In this document: one piece after another, positions 1 to 8,694 of the stretch
How positions within the stretch are numbered: the first letter of the stretch is position 1
How the letters are laid out: each line of letters opens with the position of its first letter
Assembly: GCF_003002055.1 (NCBI RefSeq)
Contig: NZ_PVZF01000002.1
Coordinates: forward strand, 248,001 to 312,000
Length of the DNA stretch: 64,000 bases
Origin: Kineococcus rhizosphaerae
GTDB taxonomy: Bacteria; Actinomycetota; Actinomycetes; Actinomycetales; Kineococcaceae
Reading direction: 5' to 3'
Made by a program: the position numbers and the translations under genes
The notes under the pieces: model-generated
Told to the model about the DNA's origin: nothing
Seen by the model: the letters and a program-made list of their open reading frames with translations, nothing else
Databases searched by the model: none

Positions 1-231
1 GGGGCGGATCAGCCAGGCCGCGATGCGGTCCCCGTTCCACCCGGCGAACCGGACGTCGTGGACGGACAGGGCGGGCAGGGCCGGACCGTCGTGGTCGGTG
101 AGCTCGACGGCGAGGTCGTGCCCGCGCGCCAGGGCCAGGCTCCCGGCCCAGAAGGCGTCGAGGTCGGCGGGTTCGGAGACGTCGCCGCGGTACTCGCGCA
201 GCACGTCCAGCGGCAGGTCGGTCAGCGGCAC
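1..231 (-). CDS. Acetylxylan esterase / cephalosporin-C deacetylase family protein, N-terminal fragment
   Basis: Seventy-seven codons read leftwards from a GTG at 231 and run off the window edge. An in-frame TAG at 241-243 fixes the start. The opening (PLTDLPLDVLREYR, then DLDAFW) followed by FAGWNGDRIAAWLIRP matches the start of the AXE1 alpha/beta-hydrolase family, which removes acetyl groups from xylan, acetylated sugars or cephalosporin C. The catalytic Ser-Asp-His residues lie outside the window, so substrate and activity cannot be judged. It starts 17 nt after the stop of the upstream gene on the same strand, so the two may be co-transcribed. Confidence 0.75.
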   Translation of the reverse strand, partial: MPLTDLPLDVLREYRGDVSEPADLDAFWAGSLALARGHDLAVELTDHDGPALPALSVHDVRFAGWNGDRIAAWLIRP

Positions 232-247
232 GTGCTGACGCTACTGC

Positions 248-1123
248 TCAGGCGAAGGCGGCACGCCCCTGGGCCCGGAACTGCTCCACGGTGTCGCGCA
301 GGGCGGCGAGGATGTAGTCCGGCACGCGCATGCCCTGCTCGCGGGCCCACAGCAGTTCGCGTTCGACGAGCCCGATCTGGGCGCCGAAGTCCTCGATGGT
401 CGCGTCCAGGCCCAGGGTGGTCAGGACCTGGCCGAACTGCGCGCGCTGGCGCGGGGTGTGGGCCCCGACGGGGCTGAAGGACTTCCGGCGCAGCACCTTG
501 GCCAGCCGCACCTGCCACGGGGCCAGCACGTTCTGCTGAATCATCTCCGTCGCCGAGAGGCGGTAGAAGGCGAAGTGGCCGGGCTCCTGGCGGCGGATGG
601 GCTGCACGACGGTCCGGGAGATGGCGTCCTCGCCCATCTCGTCGAGGCCGTCCACCAGCAGGTTGTAGGCCACGACGGCCGCCTTCTCGGTGGCCGCGCC
701 GGTCAGGTAGTAGAGCAGCCGCGCGACCTCCTGCACCGGCTTGAAGTGCGCCAGGGAGCCCAGGACGCGGATCTTGGCGCTGACCTCGTCGGTGTTCGGG
801 TCGGCCGGGGCCAGGTCGATGTCCTGCTGCAGCCGGTCGAGGATCAGGCCGTGCTGGATCTCCTGCGGCTGCCAGACGTCGGCGTAGAAGAGCCGGTCGG
901 TCTCGGACACGTCCGGCAGCAGCGTCAGCAGCTCCAGGACGTTGCGGTCGACCTCGAGCTCGACGCGGGCCAGGTAGTCGATGACGTGCCCGAAGGTCTC
1001 GCGCACCCGCCGGGGGTCCTTCACGGTCCGGTCGACGGACTCCAGGGTGATGGGCGGGTGCTTCTCACCGAGGCGCAGGACGTGGTCGCGGATGTCCCCG
1101 GGGGTGATGAGCTTTCGCGACAC
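248..1123 (-). CDS. Ferritin-like diiron-type protein of unknown function
   Basis: A 291-residue, mostly helical protein with no signal peptide or membrane segment. The GTG start at 1123 is chosen because AGGAG lies 6 nt upstream; an open frame continues to 1219 but without a good ribosome site. Two E-x2-H motifs are visible (E88-IQ-H91 and E180-PG-H183), together with candidate helix glutamates near 55-57 and at 146. That is the ligand pattern E, E-x2-H, E, E-x2-H of diiron carboxylate proteins such as acyl-ACP desaturases and ribonucleotide reductase R2. I do not recognise a characterised family, so metal content and function are inference. It may share a transcript with the downstream esterase. 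Confidence 0.7.
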   Translation of the reverse strand: MSRKLITPGDIRDHVLRLGEKHPPITLESVDRTVKDPRRVRETFGHVIDYLARVELEVDRNVLELLTLLPDVSETDRLFYADVWQPQEIQHGLILDRLQQDIDLAPADPNTDEVSAKIRVLGSLAHFKPVQEVARLLYYLTGAATEKAAVVAYNLLVDGLDEMGEDAISRTVVQPIRRQEPGHFAFYRLSATEMIQQNVLAPWQVRLAKVLRRKSFSPVGAHTPRQRAQFGQVLTTLGLDATIEDFGAQIGLVERELLWAREQGMRVPDYILAALRDTVEQFRAQGRAAFA

Positions 1124-1286
1124 GTGCTTCTCCTGCTTCCTGGTGCCGACCGGTTCGAGCGCCCGCGCACAGTGTGCACTCCCGTGCACCGTGCTCATAA
1201 GGCCACCCTCAGTTCGCAACCGATCACCGGTCGGATGGGTTCCCGGTCCAGGGTGTGGTGCGGATCACGCTCGGGTCGTGCGTGGG

Positions 1287-2081
1287 TCACGCGCGGACGC
1301 GTCGGCGCGCCGTCGCGAGGGTGAAGACCGCGTACGCCGCCAGGCCCAGCGCCACGAGCAGCAGGAGCACCACGCCGAAGGGCTGGGCCGCGATCTCGTG
1401 GAAGGCCGCGTCCAGCCCGCGGGACTTGCCGGTGTCCCCGGTGGCCGAGACGACCACGAGCGCCCCCAGCACCCCGAAGGCGACACCGCGGGCCACCCAC
1501 CCGGCCACGCCCAGCGCCGTCAGGGCGGGGGACAGGGAGCCGGAGACCTTCTCCTCGAAGTGCTTGCGCACCCCCTGCACGACGAGGGCGACCCCCACGC
1601 CGACGACCACCAGCCCCGCCACCACGACGAGGACGGCACCGCCCGGGGCCTCCAGGACCCGCTGGGTGAGGCTCTGCTGCTGGGCCCCCGAGGACGTGCC
1701 CGAGCCGGTGGCGAACTTCACGCAGGAGACCGCCAGGGCCGCCGCGACGACGGCCTTGACGACCGCCTTGACCCGGTGCGACGTCTTGTCCGCCGTCACG
1801 ACCGTGACCACCTGCCAGGCCAGCAGGGCGAGGAAGCCGACGGCCAGCACGACCAGCAGCACCGTCCCGAAGGGCTTCGACGCGATCTGGGCCAGCGCCC
1901 CGCTGGAGTCGGCCGAACCACCCGAACCGCCCAGCGCGACCTGCGCGGCCAGCCAGGCCACGAGCAGGTAGACGACCCCCTCGGCCGCCACCCCCGCCCG
2001 CCCGACCCGTCGGAGCCCGTCCTCGTGGGCGCGCGCGAACTGCTCGCCCCTGCGGGCGTGGTGCTGGACCTGACCGGACAT
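1287..2081 (-). CDS. DUF1206 membrane protein
   Basis: A 264-residue membrane protein made of three tandem two-helix units, about residues 25-105, 110-185 and 190-258. Each unit carries a GVVY/GVAFGVLG-type glycine-rich helix and the recurrent pattern ...QPFGVVLL or ...KPFGTVLL. This triple repeat is the DUF1206 architecture, common in Actinobacteria and of unknown function. The start ATG at 2081 precedes a charged N-terminus (QVQHHARRGEQFARAHEDG) that should be cytoplasmic. It is transcribed away from hemW; the 196-bp gap between them holds two strong palindromes. Confidence 0.88.
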   Translation of the reverse strand: MSGQVQHHARRGEQFARAHEDGLRRVGRAGVAAEGVVYLLVAWLAAQVALGGSGGSADSSGALAQIASKPFGTVLLVVLAVGFLALLAWQVVTVVTADKTSHRVKAVVKAVVAAALAVSCVKFATGSGTSSGAQQQSLTQRVLEAPGGAVLVVVAGLVVVGVGVALVVQGVRKHFEEKVSGSLSPALTALGVAGWVARGVAFGVLGALVVVSATGDTGKSRGLDAAFHEIAAQPFGVVLLLLVALGLAAYAVFTLATARRRVRA

Positions 2082-2102
2082 GCCAGAAGGGAACTGCCCG
2101 GC

Positions 2103-2148
2103 GCTCCCCGGCGCAACCGCAGACGCCGTCCAGTTGCGCCGGGGGAGC
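2103..2148. repeat. 12-bp-stem palindrome between divergent genes
   Basis: CCCCGGCGCAAC (2106-2117) is exactly complementary to GTTGCGCCGGGG (2133-2144), with a 15-nt loop. The stem extends to 2103 and 2148 through GCTC/GAGC with one bulged G. It lies 22 bp upstream of the DUF1206 start, in its probable leader or promoter, where an intrinsic terminator is not expected. Confidence 0.7.
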
Positions 2149-2159
2149 GACTCGGCTCT

Positions 2160-2228
2160 CCGGGTACCGGCACGTTGACTCCCCGGTCCCGATCAAAGGG
2201 ACCGGGGAGTCAACGTGCCGGTACCCGG
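2160..2228. repeat. 51-nt palindromic element, copy 1 (extended 31-bp perfect stem)
   Basis: The two arms, 2160-2190 and 2198-2228, are perfectly complementary over 31 bp around the loop GATCAAA. The core at 2169-2219 starts GGCACGTTGACTCCCCGGTC and is shared with the elements at 59657-59707 and 60757-60807. It sits between the divergent DUF1206 and hemW genes, about 50 bp before the hemW start, so it does not follow the 3' end of any visible gene. Confidence 0.9.
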
Positions 2229-2277
2229 CGCCCGCAGGTGGACCGGAGCGGTCCCGGGCGGGGGTGACACTGGAGGG

Positions 2278-3483
2278 GTGCCGAGCACCCTGCCCGACGG
2301 TGAGACCGTCCCCGCCGACGGAGCCCTGCCCGCCGCCGCCCTGAGCGGCGCGGCGGAGCGCACCTTCGGCGTCTACCTGCACGTCCCGTTCTGCTCCGTG
2401 CGCTGCGGCTACTGCGACTTCAACACGTACACCGCCACCGAGCTGGGCGGCGGGGGCTCGCAGGCCGCCTACGCGCAGACGGCGGCGGCGGAGGTCCGCT
2501 TCGCCGCGGGCGTGCTCGGCGAGGCCGTCCGGCCCGCCGGGACGGTCTTCTTCGGCGGCGGCACCCCCACCCTGCTGCCCTCGGCCGACCTGGCGTCCAT
2601 GCTCGCCGCCGTGAGGGACGAGTTCGGGATCTCGCCCGACGCCGAGGTCACCACCGAGGCGAACCCGGACTCCGTCAGCCCGCAGAGCCTCGCCGACCTC
2701 AAGGCCGCCGGCTTCACCCGGGTGTCCTTCGGCATGCAGTCCGCCGTCCCCCACGTGCTCGCGGTCCTGGAGCGCACGCACGACCCCGCGCGCGTCCCGC
2801 TGGCCGTGCGCTGGGCCCGCCAGGCCGGTCTCGACGTGAGCCTCGACCTCATCTACGGCACGCCCGGCGAGTCCCACGACGACCTGCGCCGCAGCCTGGA
2901 CGCGGCGCTGGCCTGCGAGCCCGACCACGTCTCGGCGTACGCGCTCATCGTGGAGCAGGGCACGAAGCTGGCCGGTCAGATGCGGCGCGGGGAGGTGCCC
3001 GAACCCTCCGACGACGACGAGGCCGACAAGTACGAGATCGTCGACGACACCCTGGCCGCCGCCGGGTACGGCTGGTACGAGGTCAGCAACTGGGCCCGCG
3101 AGCCGCGGTTCGCCTGCCGGCACAACCTCGCCTACTGGCGCGGCGGGGACTGGTGGGGCGTCGGTCCCGGCGCCCACAGCCACGTCGGTGGCGTGCGGTG
3201 GTGGAACGTCAAGCACCCCACCGCCTACGCGGGCCGGATCGCGGCGGGGACCTCACCCGCGTACGCCCGCGAGCTCCTGAGCGCCGACGACCGCCGCCTC
3301 GAGGACGTCCTGCTGCGCTCGCGGCTGGGCGAGGGGTTCGACCCCGCCTGGTGGGGGGTCCGGACGCAGGCGGCGCAACTGCTGCTGGACGGGTTGCTGG
3401 AACCGGCCGCCGGCGGGCGCGTCGCGCTGACCCGGCGGGGCCGGTTGCTGGCCGACGCCGTGGTGCGCCGGCTCCTGGAGTGA
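2278..3483 (+). CDS. hemW: Heme chaperone HemW (radical SAM, coproporphyrinogen III oxidase-like)
   Basis: 401 residues. After about 30 poorly conserved residues comes the radical SAM core YLHVPFCSVRCGYCDFN, with the [4Fe-4S]-binding cysteines C39, C43 and C46. FFGGGTPT (SAM binding) and the C-terminal HemN-type domain follow. The CxxxCxxC is followed by DF, as in HemW proteins that deliver heme to target enzymes, rather than true HemN. The GTG at 2278 is chosen because GACACT lies 6 nt before it, fitting a leaderless start; an upstream GTG at 2215 would lie inside the palindrome. hemW just upstream of hrcA-dnaJ is a conserved actinobacterial arrangement, here separated by four genes. Confidence 0.92.
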   Translation: MPSTLPDGETVPADGALPAAALSGAAERTFGVYLHVPFCSVRCGYCDFNTYTATELGGGGSQAAYAQTAAAEVRFAAGVLGEAVRPAGTVFFGGGTPTLLPSADLASMLAAVRDEFGISPDAEVTTEANPDSVSPQSLADLKAAGFTRVSFGMQSAVPHVLAVLERTHDPARVPLAVRWARQAGLDVSLDLIYGTPGESHDDLRRSLDAALACEPDHVSAYALIVEQGTKLAGQMRRGEVPEPSDDDEADKYEIVDDTLAAAGYGWYEVSNWAREPRFACRHNLAYWRGGDWWGVGPGAHSHVGGVRWWNVKHPTAYAGRIAAGTSPAYARELLSADDRRLEDVLLRSRLGEGFDPAWWGVRTQAAQLLLDGLLEPAAGGRVALTRRGRLLADAVVRRLLE

Positions 3484-3539
3484 ACCCGCCCGTCTGAACC
3501 TGACAGGAGGTGTCGTGTTCAGCCGGGATCCTGGGGTCC

Positions 3540-3992
3540 ATGGAGAACGCATGGCTCGGAGTCGTCAGCGCCGCCCACGTCCGCCTCGGCGTCGCGGGGG
3601 GTTTCGCCCAGGTCCAGCACGGCAAGCGGCACGGCCTGGACCGGATGCGCCGCGGGGACGGTTTCGCCTACTACTCGCCCGCCGAGACGATGGGCGGCAG
3701 GACCCCGTTGCGCGCGTTCACGGCACTGGGCGTCGTGGCCGACGACGCGACGTTCCAGCACGACGGGGCGATGTACCCGGGCACCTCGTTCCGCCCGTTC
3801 CGCCGCCGCGTGTCCTGGCTCGACGTCGAGGAACTGCCGTTGGACGAGGTGAAGGACCACCTCGACCTGACGAGCACCCCGAACTGGGGGTACGCGCTGC
3901 GCCGCGGGCTGCTCCCGTTGTCCTTGCACGACGTCGGGCTCCTGCGGGCGCGGATGGCCGCCGGTACCGTTCCGGCATGGACCTCGGCCTGA
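3540..3992 (+). CDS. EVE domain-containing protein (UPF0310)
   Basis: 150 residues forming a single EVE domain, the PUA-like fold thought to bind modified bases in RNA or DNA. It opens with MENAWLGVVSAAHV and carries FAYYSP, typical of the UPF0310 subgroup, then a conserved aromatic block around SFRPFRRRVSWL. I use the ATG at 3540 because the family usually starts directly at xxWLGVVS. A GTG at 3510 in the same frame overlaps an AGGAGG and would add ten residues, so the start is uncertain. The last 16 nt overlap the next gene, whose promoter must lie inside this one. Confidence 0.85.
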   Translation: MENAWLGVVSAAHVRLGVAGGFAQVQHGKRHGLDRMRRGDGFAYYSPAETMGGRTPLRAFTALGVVADDATFQHDGAMYPGTSFRPFRRRVSWLDVEELPLDEVKDHLDLTSTPNWGYALRRGLLPLSLHDVGLLRARMAAGTVPAWTSA

Positions 3993-5017
3993 CCCTCGGA
4001 TACCTCACCGGCCCCGTGGGGCCCGCGGCCCGCAGAGCGCTCGAACTCACCCGCGCCGCCGAGGACGCGGGGTTCTCCTCGGTGTGGGTGGCCGAGGCGT
4101 ACGGCACCGACGCCGTGAGCGTCCTGGGCTGGCTCGCGGGGCAGACGACGCGCATCGGCCTGGGCTCGGCCGTCCTGCAGGTGCCGGCGCGCGCGGCCGC
4201 CTCGACGGCCATGACGGCCGCCACGCTCGACGGCCTGTCCGGCGGCCGCTTCCAGCTCGGGCTCGGGGTCTCGGGCCCGCAGGTCGCGGAGGGCTGGTAC
4301 GGGCAGCGGTTCTCCAGGCCGCTGGCCCGCACCCGCGAGTACGTCGCCGTCGTGCGGCAGTTGCTGGCGCGCCGGGAGTCGCGGTTCTCCGGGCAGCACC
4401 TGGAACTCCCGCTGCCCGGCGGTCCCGGCATCCCGCTCAAGCTCATGCAGCCCGCCCCGCGGGCGGACCTGCCGATCCACCTCGCCGCCGTCGGTCCCCG
4501 CAACGTGGAACTGGCCGGGGAGATCGCCGACGGGTGGCTGCCGTCGTTCCTCGTCCCGGAGAACGCGGCGGAGTCCTTCGACCGGCTGCGGGCCGGGTTC
4601 TCCCGGCGCACCCGCCCGGCGGAGGGCTTCGCCGTGACCGCCAACGTCCCGCTGGTCCTGACGGGGGCGACGGGTGCGGCGCGCGCCGAGGCCGAACTCC
4701 CGGTGCGCCACCTCGTCGCCCTCTACGTCGGGGGCATGGGCTCGCGCGAGCAGAACTTCTACGCCGACCTGGGCCGGCGGCTGGGTTTCGCCGACGCGGT
4801 CGACGAGGTCCAGGACCTGTTCCTCGCGGGCCGCAAGGACGAGGCGGCGCAGCGGGTCCCCGAGGGTTTCCTCGAGGCCACGGCCCTGGTCGGCTCGCCC
4901 GCGCACGTGCGCTCGAGGCTGCAGGACTACGAACGGGCCGGGGTCACGACGGTCGCGCTGGCGCCGATGGGGCCCGACCCGGTGGCGGACCTGCGCGCGG
5001 TCAGCGCACCATCCTGA
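3977..5017 (+). CDS. LLM-class F420-dependent oxidoreductase
   Basis: 346 residues with the bacterial luciferase-like TIM barrel (LLM family). The protein opens with a family-typical strand (LGLTLGYLTG), followed by AEDAGFSSVWVAEAYGTDA, and later has GGRFQLGLGVSGP near residues 90-105 and HLAAVGPRNVELAGEIADGW near 175. In Actinobacteria this subgroup generally uses coenzyme F420 rather than FMN; the substrate cannot be told. ATG 3977 is favoured because TACCGT ends exactly 6 nt upstream, a leaderless-type promoter inside the preceding gene. Its 3' end overlaps the convergent DUF4870 gene by 17 nt. Confidence 0.88.
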   Translation: MDLGLTLGYLTGPVGPAARRALELTRAAEDAGFSSVWVAEAYGTDAVSVLGWLAGQTTRIGLGSAVLQVPARAAASTAMTAATLDGLSGGRFQLGLGVSGPQVAEGWYGQRFSRPLARTREYVAVVRQLLARRESRFSGQHLELPLPGGPGIPLKLMQPAPRADLPIHLAAVGPRNVELAGEIADGWLPSFLVPENAAESFDRLRAGFSRRTRPAEGFAVTANVPLVLTGATGAARAEAELPVRHLVALYVGGMGSREQNFYADLGRRLGFADAVDEVQDLFLAGRKDEAAQRVPEGFLEATALVGSPAHVRSRLQDYERAGVTTVALAPMGPDPVADLRAVSAPS

Positions 5018-5426
5018 TGATCAGCGGGTAGCGGTGGACCCGGCCCTGGTTCGCCGCGACGGCCCCCAGGATGGTGAACACCAGGGCCAGGACCCCGGGC
5101 ACGACCATGAGGACGTAGGCCAGGCCGAACGTGACCAGCGCGAGGACCGAGCACACGACGAACAGCCCGATCTCGTAGATCACGAGTGAGATCGTCATGT
5201 TCAGCGCCTCGGCGCTGTGCCCGCGCACGAACCCGCTGCGGTCCTTGAAGACCAGGAAGACGATCAGCGGCCCGAGGGGCGGCAGCGTCACGAAGCTCGC
5301 CGCGATCGCGGACAGGTGCGCGAACATGCCCCACATCCGCTCGTCGGACGGCGACAACGGCGCCGGGGCGTGGTGCTGCGGCGGGTACGGGGGCCGGTTC
5401 TGCGGCGGGTGCGGAGGCTGGCTCAC
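5001..5426 (-). CDS. DUF4870 membrane protein
   Basis: 141 residues. A proline-rich, positively tilted N-terminus of about 25 residues (PPHPPQNRPPYPPQ) leads to the conserved DERMWGMFAHLSAI segment and three membrane helices. Between helices 1 and 2 is the loop FKDRSGFVRGHSAEALN, the hallmark of DUF4870 (Tic20-like). Function is unknown; related proteins are small integral membrane proteins. Start read as GTG at 5426. It converges on and slightly overlaps the LLM oxidoreductase gene. Confidence 0.87.
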   Translation of the reverse strand: MSQPPHPPQNRPPYPPQHHAPAPLSPSDERMWGMFAHLSAIAASFVTLPPLGPLIVFLVFKDRSGFVRGHSAEALNMTISLVIYEIGLFVVCSVLALVTFGLAYVLMVVPGVLALVFTILGAVAANQGRVHRYPLIIRMVR

Positions 5427-5448
5427 GGTCTCGATCCTGACGCGTCCC

Positions 5449-6315
5449 TCAGCGGTCCGCCAGGTCCGCGGTCACGAAGTCGACGAGTTCCTCCACCCGG
5501 CCCAGCAGCGCCGGCTCGAGGTCGGCGTAGGTGCGCACGGTCCCCAGGATCCGCTTCCAGCCGTGCGCGACGTCGGCCTGGGTGGCGTGCGGCCAGCCGA
5601 GCTCGGCCAGGACGCCGTGCTTCCAGTCCTGCCCGCGCGGGATCGTCGGCCACGTCGTCCAGCCCAGCCGCTGCGGGCGCACCGACTGCCAGACGTCGAT
5701 GAACGGGTGCCCCAGGACGAGCACGTGCGGGTTCGCGCCGACCTTCGCGACGATCCGCGACTCCTTCGACCCCGGCACCAGGTGGTCCACCAGCACCCCG
5801 ATCCGCCGGCCCGGCCGCGGTGCGTGGGAGCGGATCGCGGCGTCGAGGTCGTCGACGCCGTCGAGCATCTCCACGACGACGCCCTCCACGCGCAGGTCGT
5901 CGCCCCAGACCTTCTCGACGAGCTCGGCGTCGTGCCGGCCCTCGACGAGGATCCGCGAGGCGCGGGCCGTGCGGGCGCCCGCGCCGGGCACGGCGACCGA
6001 CCCCGACGCCGTGCGGGTGGGCCGGACCGGGCCCGCGGCCTTCGGGGCGACCAGGCGCACCGGCTGCCCCTCGACCCAGAAGCCCGGCCCCAGCGGGAAG
6101 GTGCGGGTCCTGCCCTTCGCGTCCTCCAGGACGACGACGTGGACCCCGCCGCTCTTCTCCACGCGCACGACGGCGCCGACCCAGCCGGTGTCGACGTCCT
6201 CGACCACCAGCCCCCGCACGGCGGGCTCGTCGCGGTGCGTCGGCTTCAGGTGGGAACGGGCGTGGGGGTCGGCGGAGAGCACGTCCGCGCCGTACCTGTC
6301 GTCGTACCGGGTCAC
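5449..6315 (-). CDS. DUF3097 family protein
   Basis: 288 residues, soluble. The N-terminus (TRYDDRYGADVLSADPHARSH) and the block RILVEGRHDAELVEKVWGDDL, followed by VLVDHLVPGSKESRI and VLGHPFIDVWQSVRP, identify the actinobacterial DUF3097 family. The segment ILVEGRHDAELVEKVWG...LDGVDDL resembles a TOPRIM-type fold (E...DxD), which would suggest nucleic-acid or nucleotide chemistry, but that is inference. It is divergent from hrcA across a 142-bp regulatory gap. Confidence 0.88.
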   Translation of the reverse strand: MTRYDDRYGADVLSADPHARSHLKPTHRDEPAVRGLVVEDVDTGWVGAVVRVEKSGGVHVVVLEDAKGRTRTFPLGPGFWVEGQPVRLVAPKAAGPVRPTRTASGSVAVPGAGARTARASRILVEGRHDAELVEKVWGDDLRVEGVVVEMLDGVDDLDAAIRSHAPRPGRRIGVLVDHLVPGSKESRIVAKVGANPHVLVLGHPFIDVWQSVRPQRLGWTTWPTIPRGQDWKHGVLAELGWPHATQADVAHGWKRILGTVRTYADLEPALLGRVEELVDFVTADLADR

Positions 6316-6376
6316 CCGGGCACGGTAACGACGCGCGAGGGGTGGACGGGGGAGGCGCCCCGGCCGCGGGAGCGCC

Positions 6377-6408
6377 TAGACTTGGCACTCACGGGTCAGG
6401 AGTGCCAA
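6377..6408 (+). promoter_or_regulatory. hrcA promoter with CIRCE operator
   Basis: TTGGCACTC (6382-6390), nine bases, then GAGTGCCAA (6400-6408): a perfect 9-9-9 inverted repeat matching the CIRCE element bound by HrcA. A -10-like TAGACT at 6377-6382 overlaps its left edge, so bound HrcA would block RNA polymerase. The hrcA start lies 50 nt downstream. Confidence 0.93.
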
Positions 6409-6412
6409 CAGG

Positions 6413-6433
6413 GGTGCCACCGGGAGTGGCACC
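6413..6433 (+). repeat. Second inverted repeat in the hrcA leader
   Basis: GGTGCCAC (6413-6420), five bases, GTGGCACC (6426-6433). It follows CIRCE by 4 bp and shares the GTGCCA core, so it could be a degenerate second HrcA site or an mRNA hairpin in the untranslated leader. Confidence 0.6.
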
Positions 6434-6457
6434 AGGATCGCCCGCAGGGAGGGACGG

Positions 6458-7498
6458 ATGAGCGACGACCGCAGGCTCGCCGTGCTGCGCGCCATCGTCG
6501 AGGACTACGTCTCCAGCCACGAACCCGTCGGCTCGAAGACGCTCGTCGAACGCCACCAGCTGGGGGTCTCCCCGGCCACCATCCGCAACGACATGGCCGT
6601 GCTGGAGGACGAGGGCTACATCACCCAGCCCCACACCAGCGCCGGCCGCATCCCCACCGACAAGGGCTACCGGCTCTTCGTCGACCGCCTCGCCACCGTC
6701 AAACCCATGAGCCCGGCCGAGAAGCGGGCCATCGAGACCTTCCTGCACGGCGCCGACGACCTCGACGACGTCGTCGACCGCACCGTGCGCCTGCTGGCCC
6801 AGATCACCCGGCAGGCCGCCGTCGTGCAGTACCCGTCCCTGACGCGGGCCACCGTCCGGCACGTCGAGCTCGTCGGCGTCGGCGGGCGCAGCGCCCTGCT
6901 CGTGCTCATCACCGACTCCGGCCGCGTCGAGCAGCGGGTCCTGGACGTGCGCTCCGCCGTCGACGTCGAGTCCCTCGGGGTGTCCCTGGCCGCGCTGCGC
7001 ACCCGGGTCAACGCCACCGTCGCCGGCAAGCGGCTGCGGGAGGCCCGCGACGGGCTGACCGACCTCGTGCAGCAGACGCCGCCCGCCGACCTCGCGATCG
7101 CCGCCGAGGTGGCAGCGGCGCTCGGGGACTGCCTGACGGCCTCGCTGGAGGAACGCGTGGTCATCGCGGGCACCTCCAACCTCGTCAAGTCCGGGCCCGA
7201 CCTGGCCACCTCCCTCGGCAGCGTCCTGGAGGCACTCGAGGAGCACGTCGTCCTGCTGCGCCTCGTGCAGGAGATGGCCGAGGACCCCACCGGTGAGCGC
7301 GGCGCCCTCACCGTCCGCATCGGCGCCGAGAACCTCCACCTGGGCCTCGACGGCACCTCCGTGGTCACCAGCGGGTACGGCTCGGACGGGGTGCTGGCCC
7401 GCCTCGGCGTCCTGGGCCCGACCCGCATGGACTACCCCACGACCATGGCCGCGGTGCGGGCGGTCTCCCGCTACGTCTCGCGCATCCTCGCTCAGTGA
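6458..7498 (+). CDS. hrcA: Heat-inducible transcription repressor HrcA
   Basis: 346 residues. An N-terminal winged helix ([20 protein letters not shown], then [19 protein letters not shown] and the conserved [16 protein letters not shown], about residues 5-70) is followed by the GAF-like dimerisation domain. It represses class I heat-shock genes at CIRCE; the perfect CIRCE in front of it shows autoregulation together with the following dnaJ. ATG 6458 follows GGGAGGGACGG. It is separated from dnaJ by 39 nt that contain no promoter I can recognise. Confidence 0.96.
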   Translation: MSDDRRLAVLRAIVEDYVSSHEPVGSKTLVERHQLGVSPATIRNDMAVLEDEGYITQPHTSAGRIPTDKGYRLFVDRLATVKPMSPAEKRAIETFLHGADDLDDVVDRTVRLLAQITRQAAVVQYPSLTRATVRHVELVGVGGRSALLVLITDSGRVEQRVLDVRSAVDVESLGVSLAALRTRVNATVAGKRLREARDGLTDLVQQTPPADLAIAAEVAAALGDCLTASLEERVVIAGTSNLVKSGPDLATSLGSVLEALEEHVVLLRLVQEMAEDPTGERGALTVRIGAENLHLGLDGTSVVTSGYGSDGVLARLGVLGPTRMDYPTTMAAVRAVSRYVSRILAQ

Positions 7499-7537
7499 TC
7501 GCCCAGTGATCAGAACCGACAGGAGAACCCCGACCTC

Positions 7538-8659
7538 GTGAGCGACTACTACGACGTCCTCGGCGTCTCCAAGGACGCGTCGACGGAGGACATCAAGCGC
7601 GCCTACCGCAAGCTGGCGCGCAAGCTGCACCCCGACGTCAACCCCGACGCCGGGGAGCGGTTCAAGGAGGTCTCGCAGGCCTACGAGACGCTGTCCAACC
7701 CCGACAAGCGCTCCGCCTACGACCGCGGCGGCCCCGGGGCCGGCGGCGCCCCGGGCGGTTTCGGCGCGGGTTTCGGGTTCTCCGACATCATGGACGCCTT
7801 CTTCGGCCAGGGCGGCGCCGGCGGCCGCGGGGCGGGCCCGGCCAGCCGCACCCAGCGCGGCCAGGACGCCCTCATCCGCGTCGACGTGGACCTGTCCGAG
7901 GCGGCCTTCGGCGGCGAGCGCTCCATCCAGGTCGACACCGCGGTCCTGTGCCCCACGTGCAAGGGGACCTGCTGCCAGCCCGGCACGAGCCCGCAGACGT
8001 GCGACATCTGCCACGGCCAGGGCTCGGTGCAGCGCGTCGTCCGCTCGCTGCTCGGCCAGGTCATGACGACCCAGGCGTGCCCCACCTGCCACGGGTTCGG
8101 CACGGTCCTGCCCTCGCCGTGCCTGGAGTGCTCCGGCGAGGGACGCGTCCGCGCCCGCCGCCCCCTGACGATCCGGATCCCCGCCGGCGTCGACACCGGC
8201 ACCCGCATCCAGCTCGCCTCCCAGGGCGAGGTCGGCACCGCCGGTGGCCCGCCCGGGGACCTCTACGTCGAGATCCACGAACGTCCCCACCCGGTGTTCA
8301 CCCGCTCCGGCGACGACCTGCACTGCACCCTGCAGGTGCCCATGACGGCCGCCGCCCTCGGCGCGACCATCCCGCTGGAGACCCTCGACGGCACCGAGGA
8401 CGTCGACGTGCGCCCCGGCGCCCAGGCGGGGGAGACCGTCACCCTGAAGCAGAAGGGCGCCGAGCACCTGCGCGCCCAGGGCCGCGGGGACCTGCACGTC
8501 CAGCTCGAGGTCGTCACCCCGCGCGACCTCGACGACGAGCAGGAGGAGCTCCTGCGCCGCCTCGCCGAGCTGCGCGGGGAGGTCCGCCCCTCCGGCAAGC
8601 TCTCACCCGCCCACCAGGGGGTCTTCTCCAAGCTGCGGGACCGCTTCTCCGGGCGCTGA
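7538..8659 (+). CDS. dnaJ: Chaperone protein DnaJ (DnaJ2 type)
   Basis: 373 residues: J domain (1-70, with the HPD triad in KLHPDVNPD), a Gly/Phe linker, a cysteine-rich zinc domain with four CxxC pairs at about residues 130-208, and the two C-terminal substrate-binding domains. It stimulates the ATPase of DnaK. Pairing with hrcA rather than dnaK-grpE is typical of the second actinobacterial DnaJ. The first zinc motif reads CPTCKGTC, with Cys where the last Gly of CxxCxGxG is usual. GTG 7538 has GGAG about 11 nt upstream. The gene ends 35 nt before the convergent MCP gene; no clear terminator hairpin is seen there. Confidence 0.95.
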   Translation: MSDYYDVLGVSKDASTEDIKRAYRKLARKLHPDVNPDAGERFKEVSQAYETLSNPDKRSAYDRGGPGAGGAPGGFGAGFGFSDIMDAFFGQGGAGGRGAGPASRTQRGQDALIRVDVDLSEAAFGGERSIQVDTAVLCPTCKGTCCQPGTSPQTCDICHGQGSVQRVVRSLLGQVMTTQACPTCHGFGTVLPSPCLECSGEGRVRARRPLTIRIPAGVDTGTRIQLASQGEVGTAGGPPGDLYVEIHERPHPVFTRSGDDLHCTLQVPMTAAALGATIPLETLDGTEDVDVRPGAQAGETVTLKQKGAEHLRAQGRGDLHVQLEVVTPRDLDDEQEELLRRLAELRGEVRPSGKLSPAHQGVFSKLRDRFSGR

Positions 8660-8694
8660 GGACCGGCAGGGGCCCGGCAGACCCGGCGGGGGGC

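Noticed and set aside
1123-1219. N-terminal extension of the diiron-like protein
   Set aside because: The additional 32 residues lack a ribosome-binding site and are unlike the helical protein; GTG 1123 has AGGAG 6 nt upstream.
1195-3216. A 673-codon minus-strand frame across DUF1206 and hemW
   Set aside because: Shadow frame crossing a palindrome and two well-supported genes in other frames.
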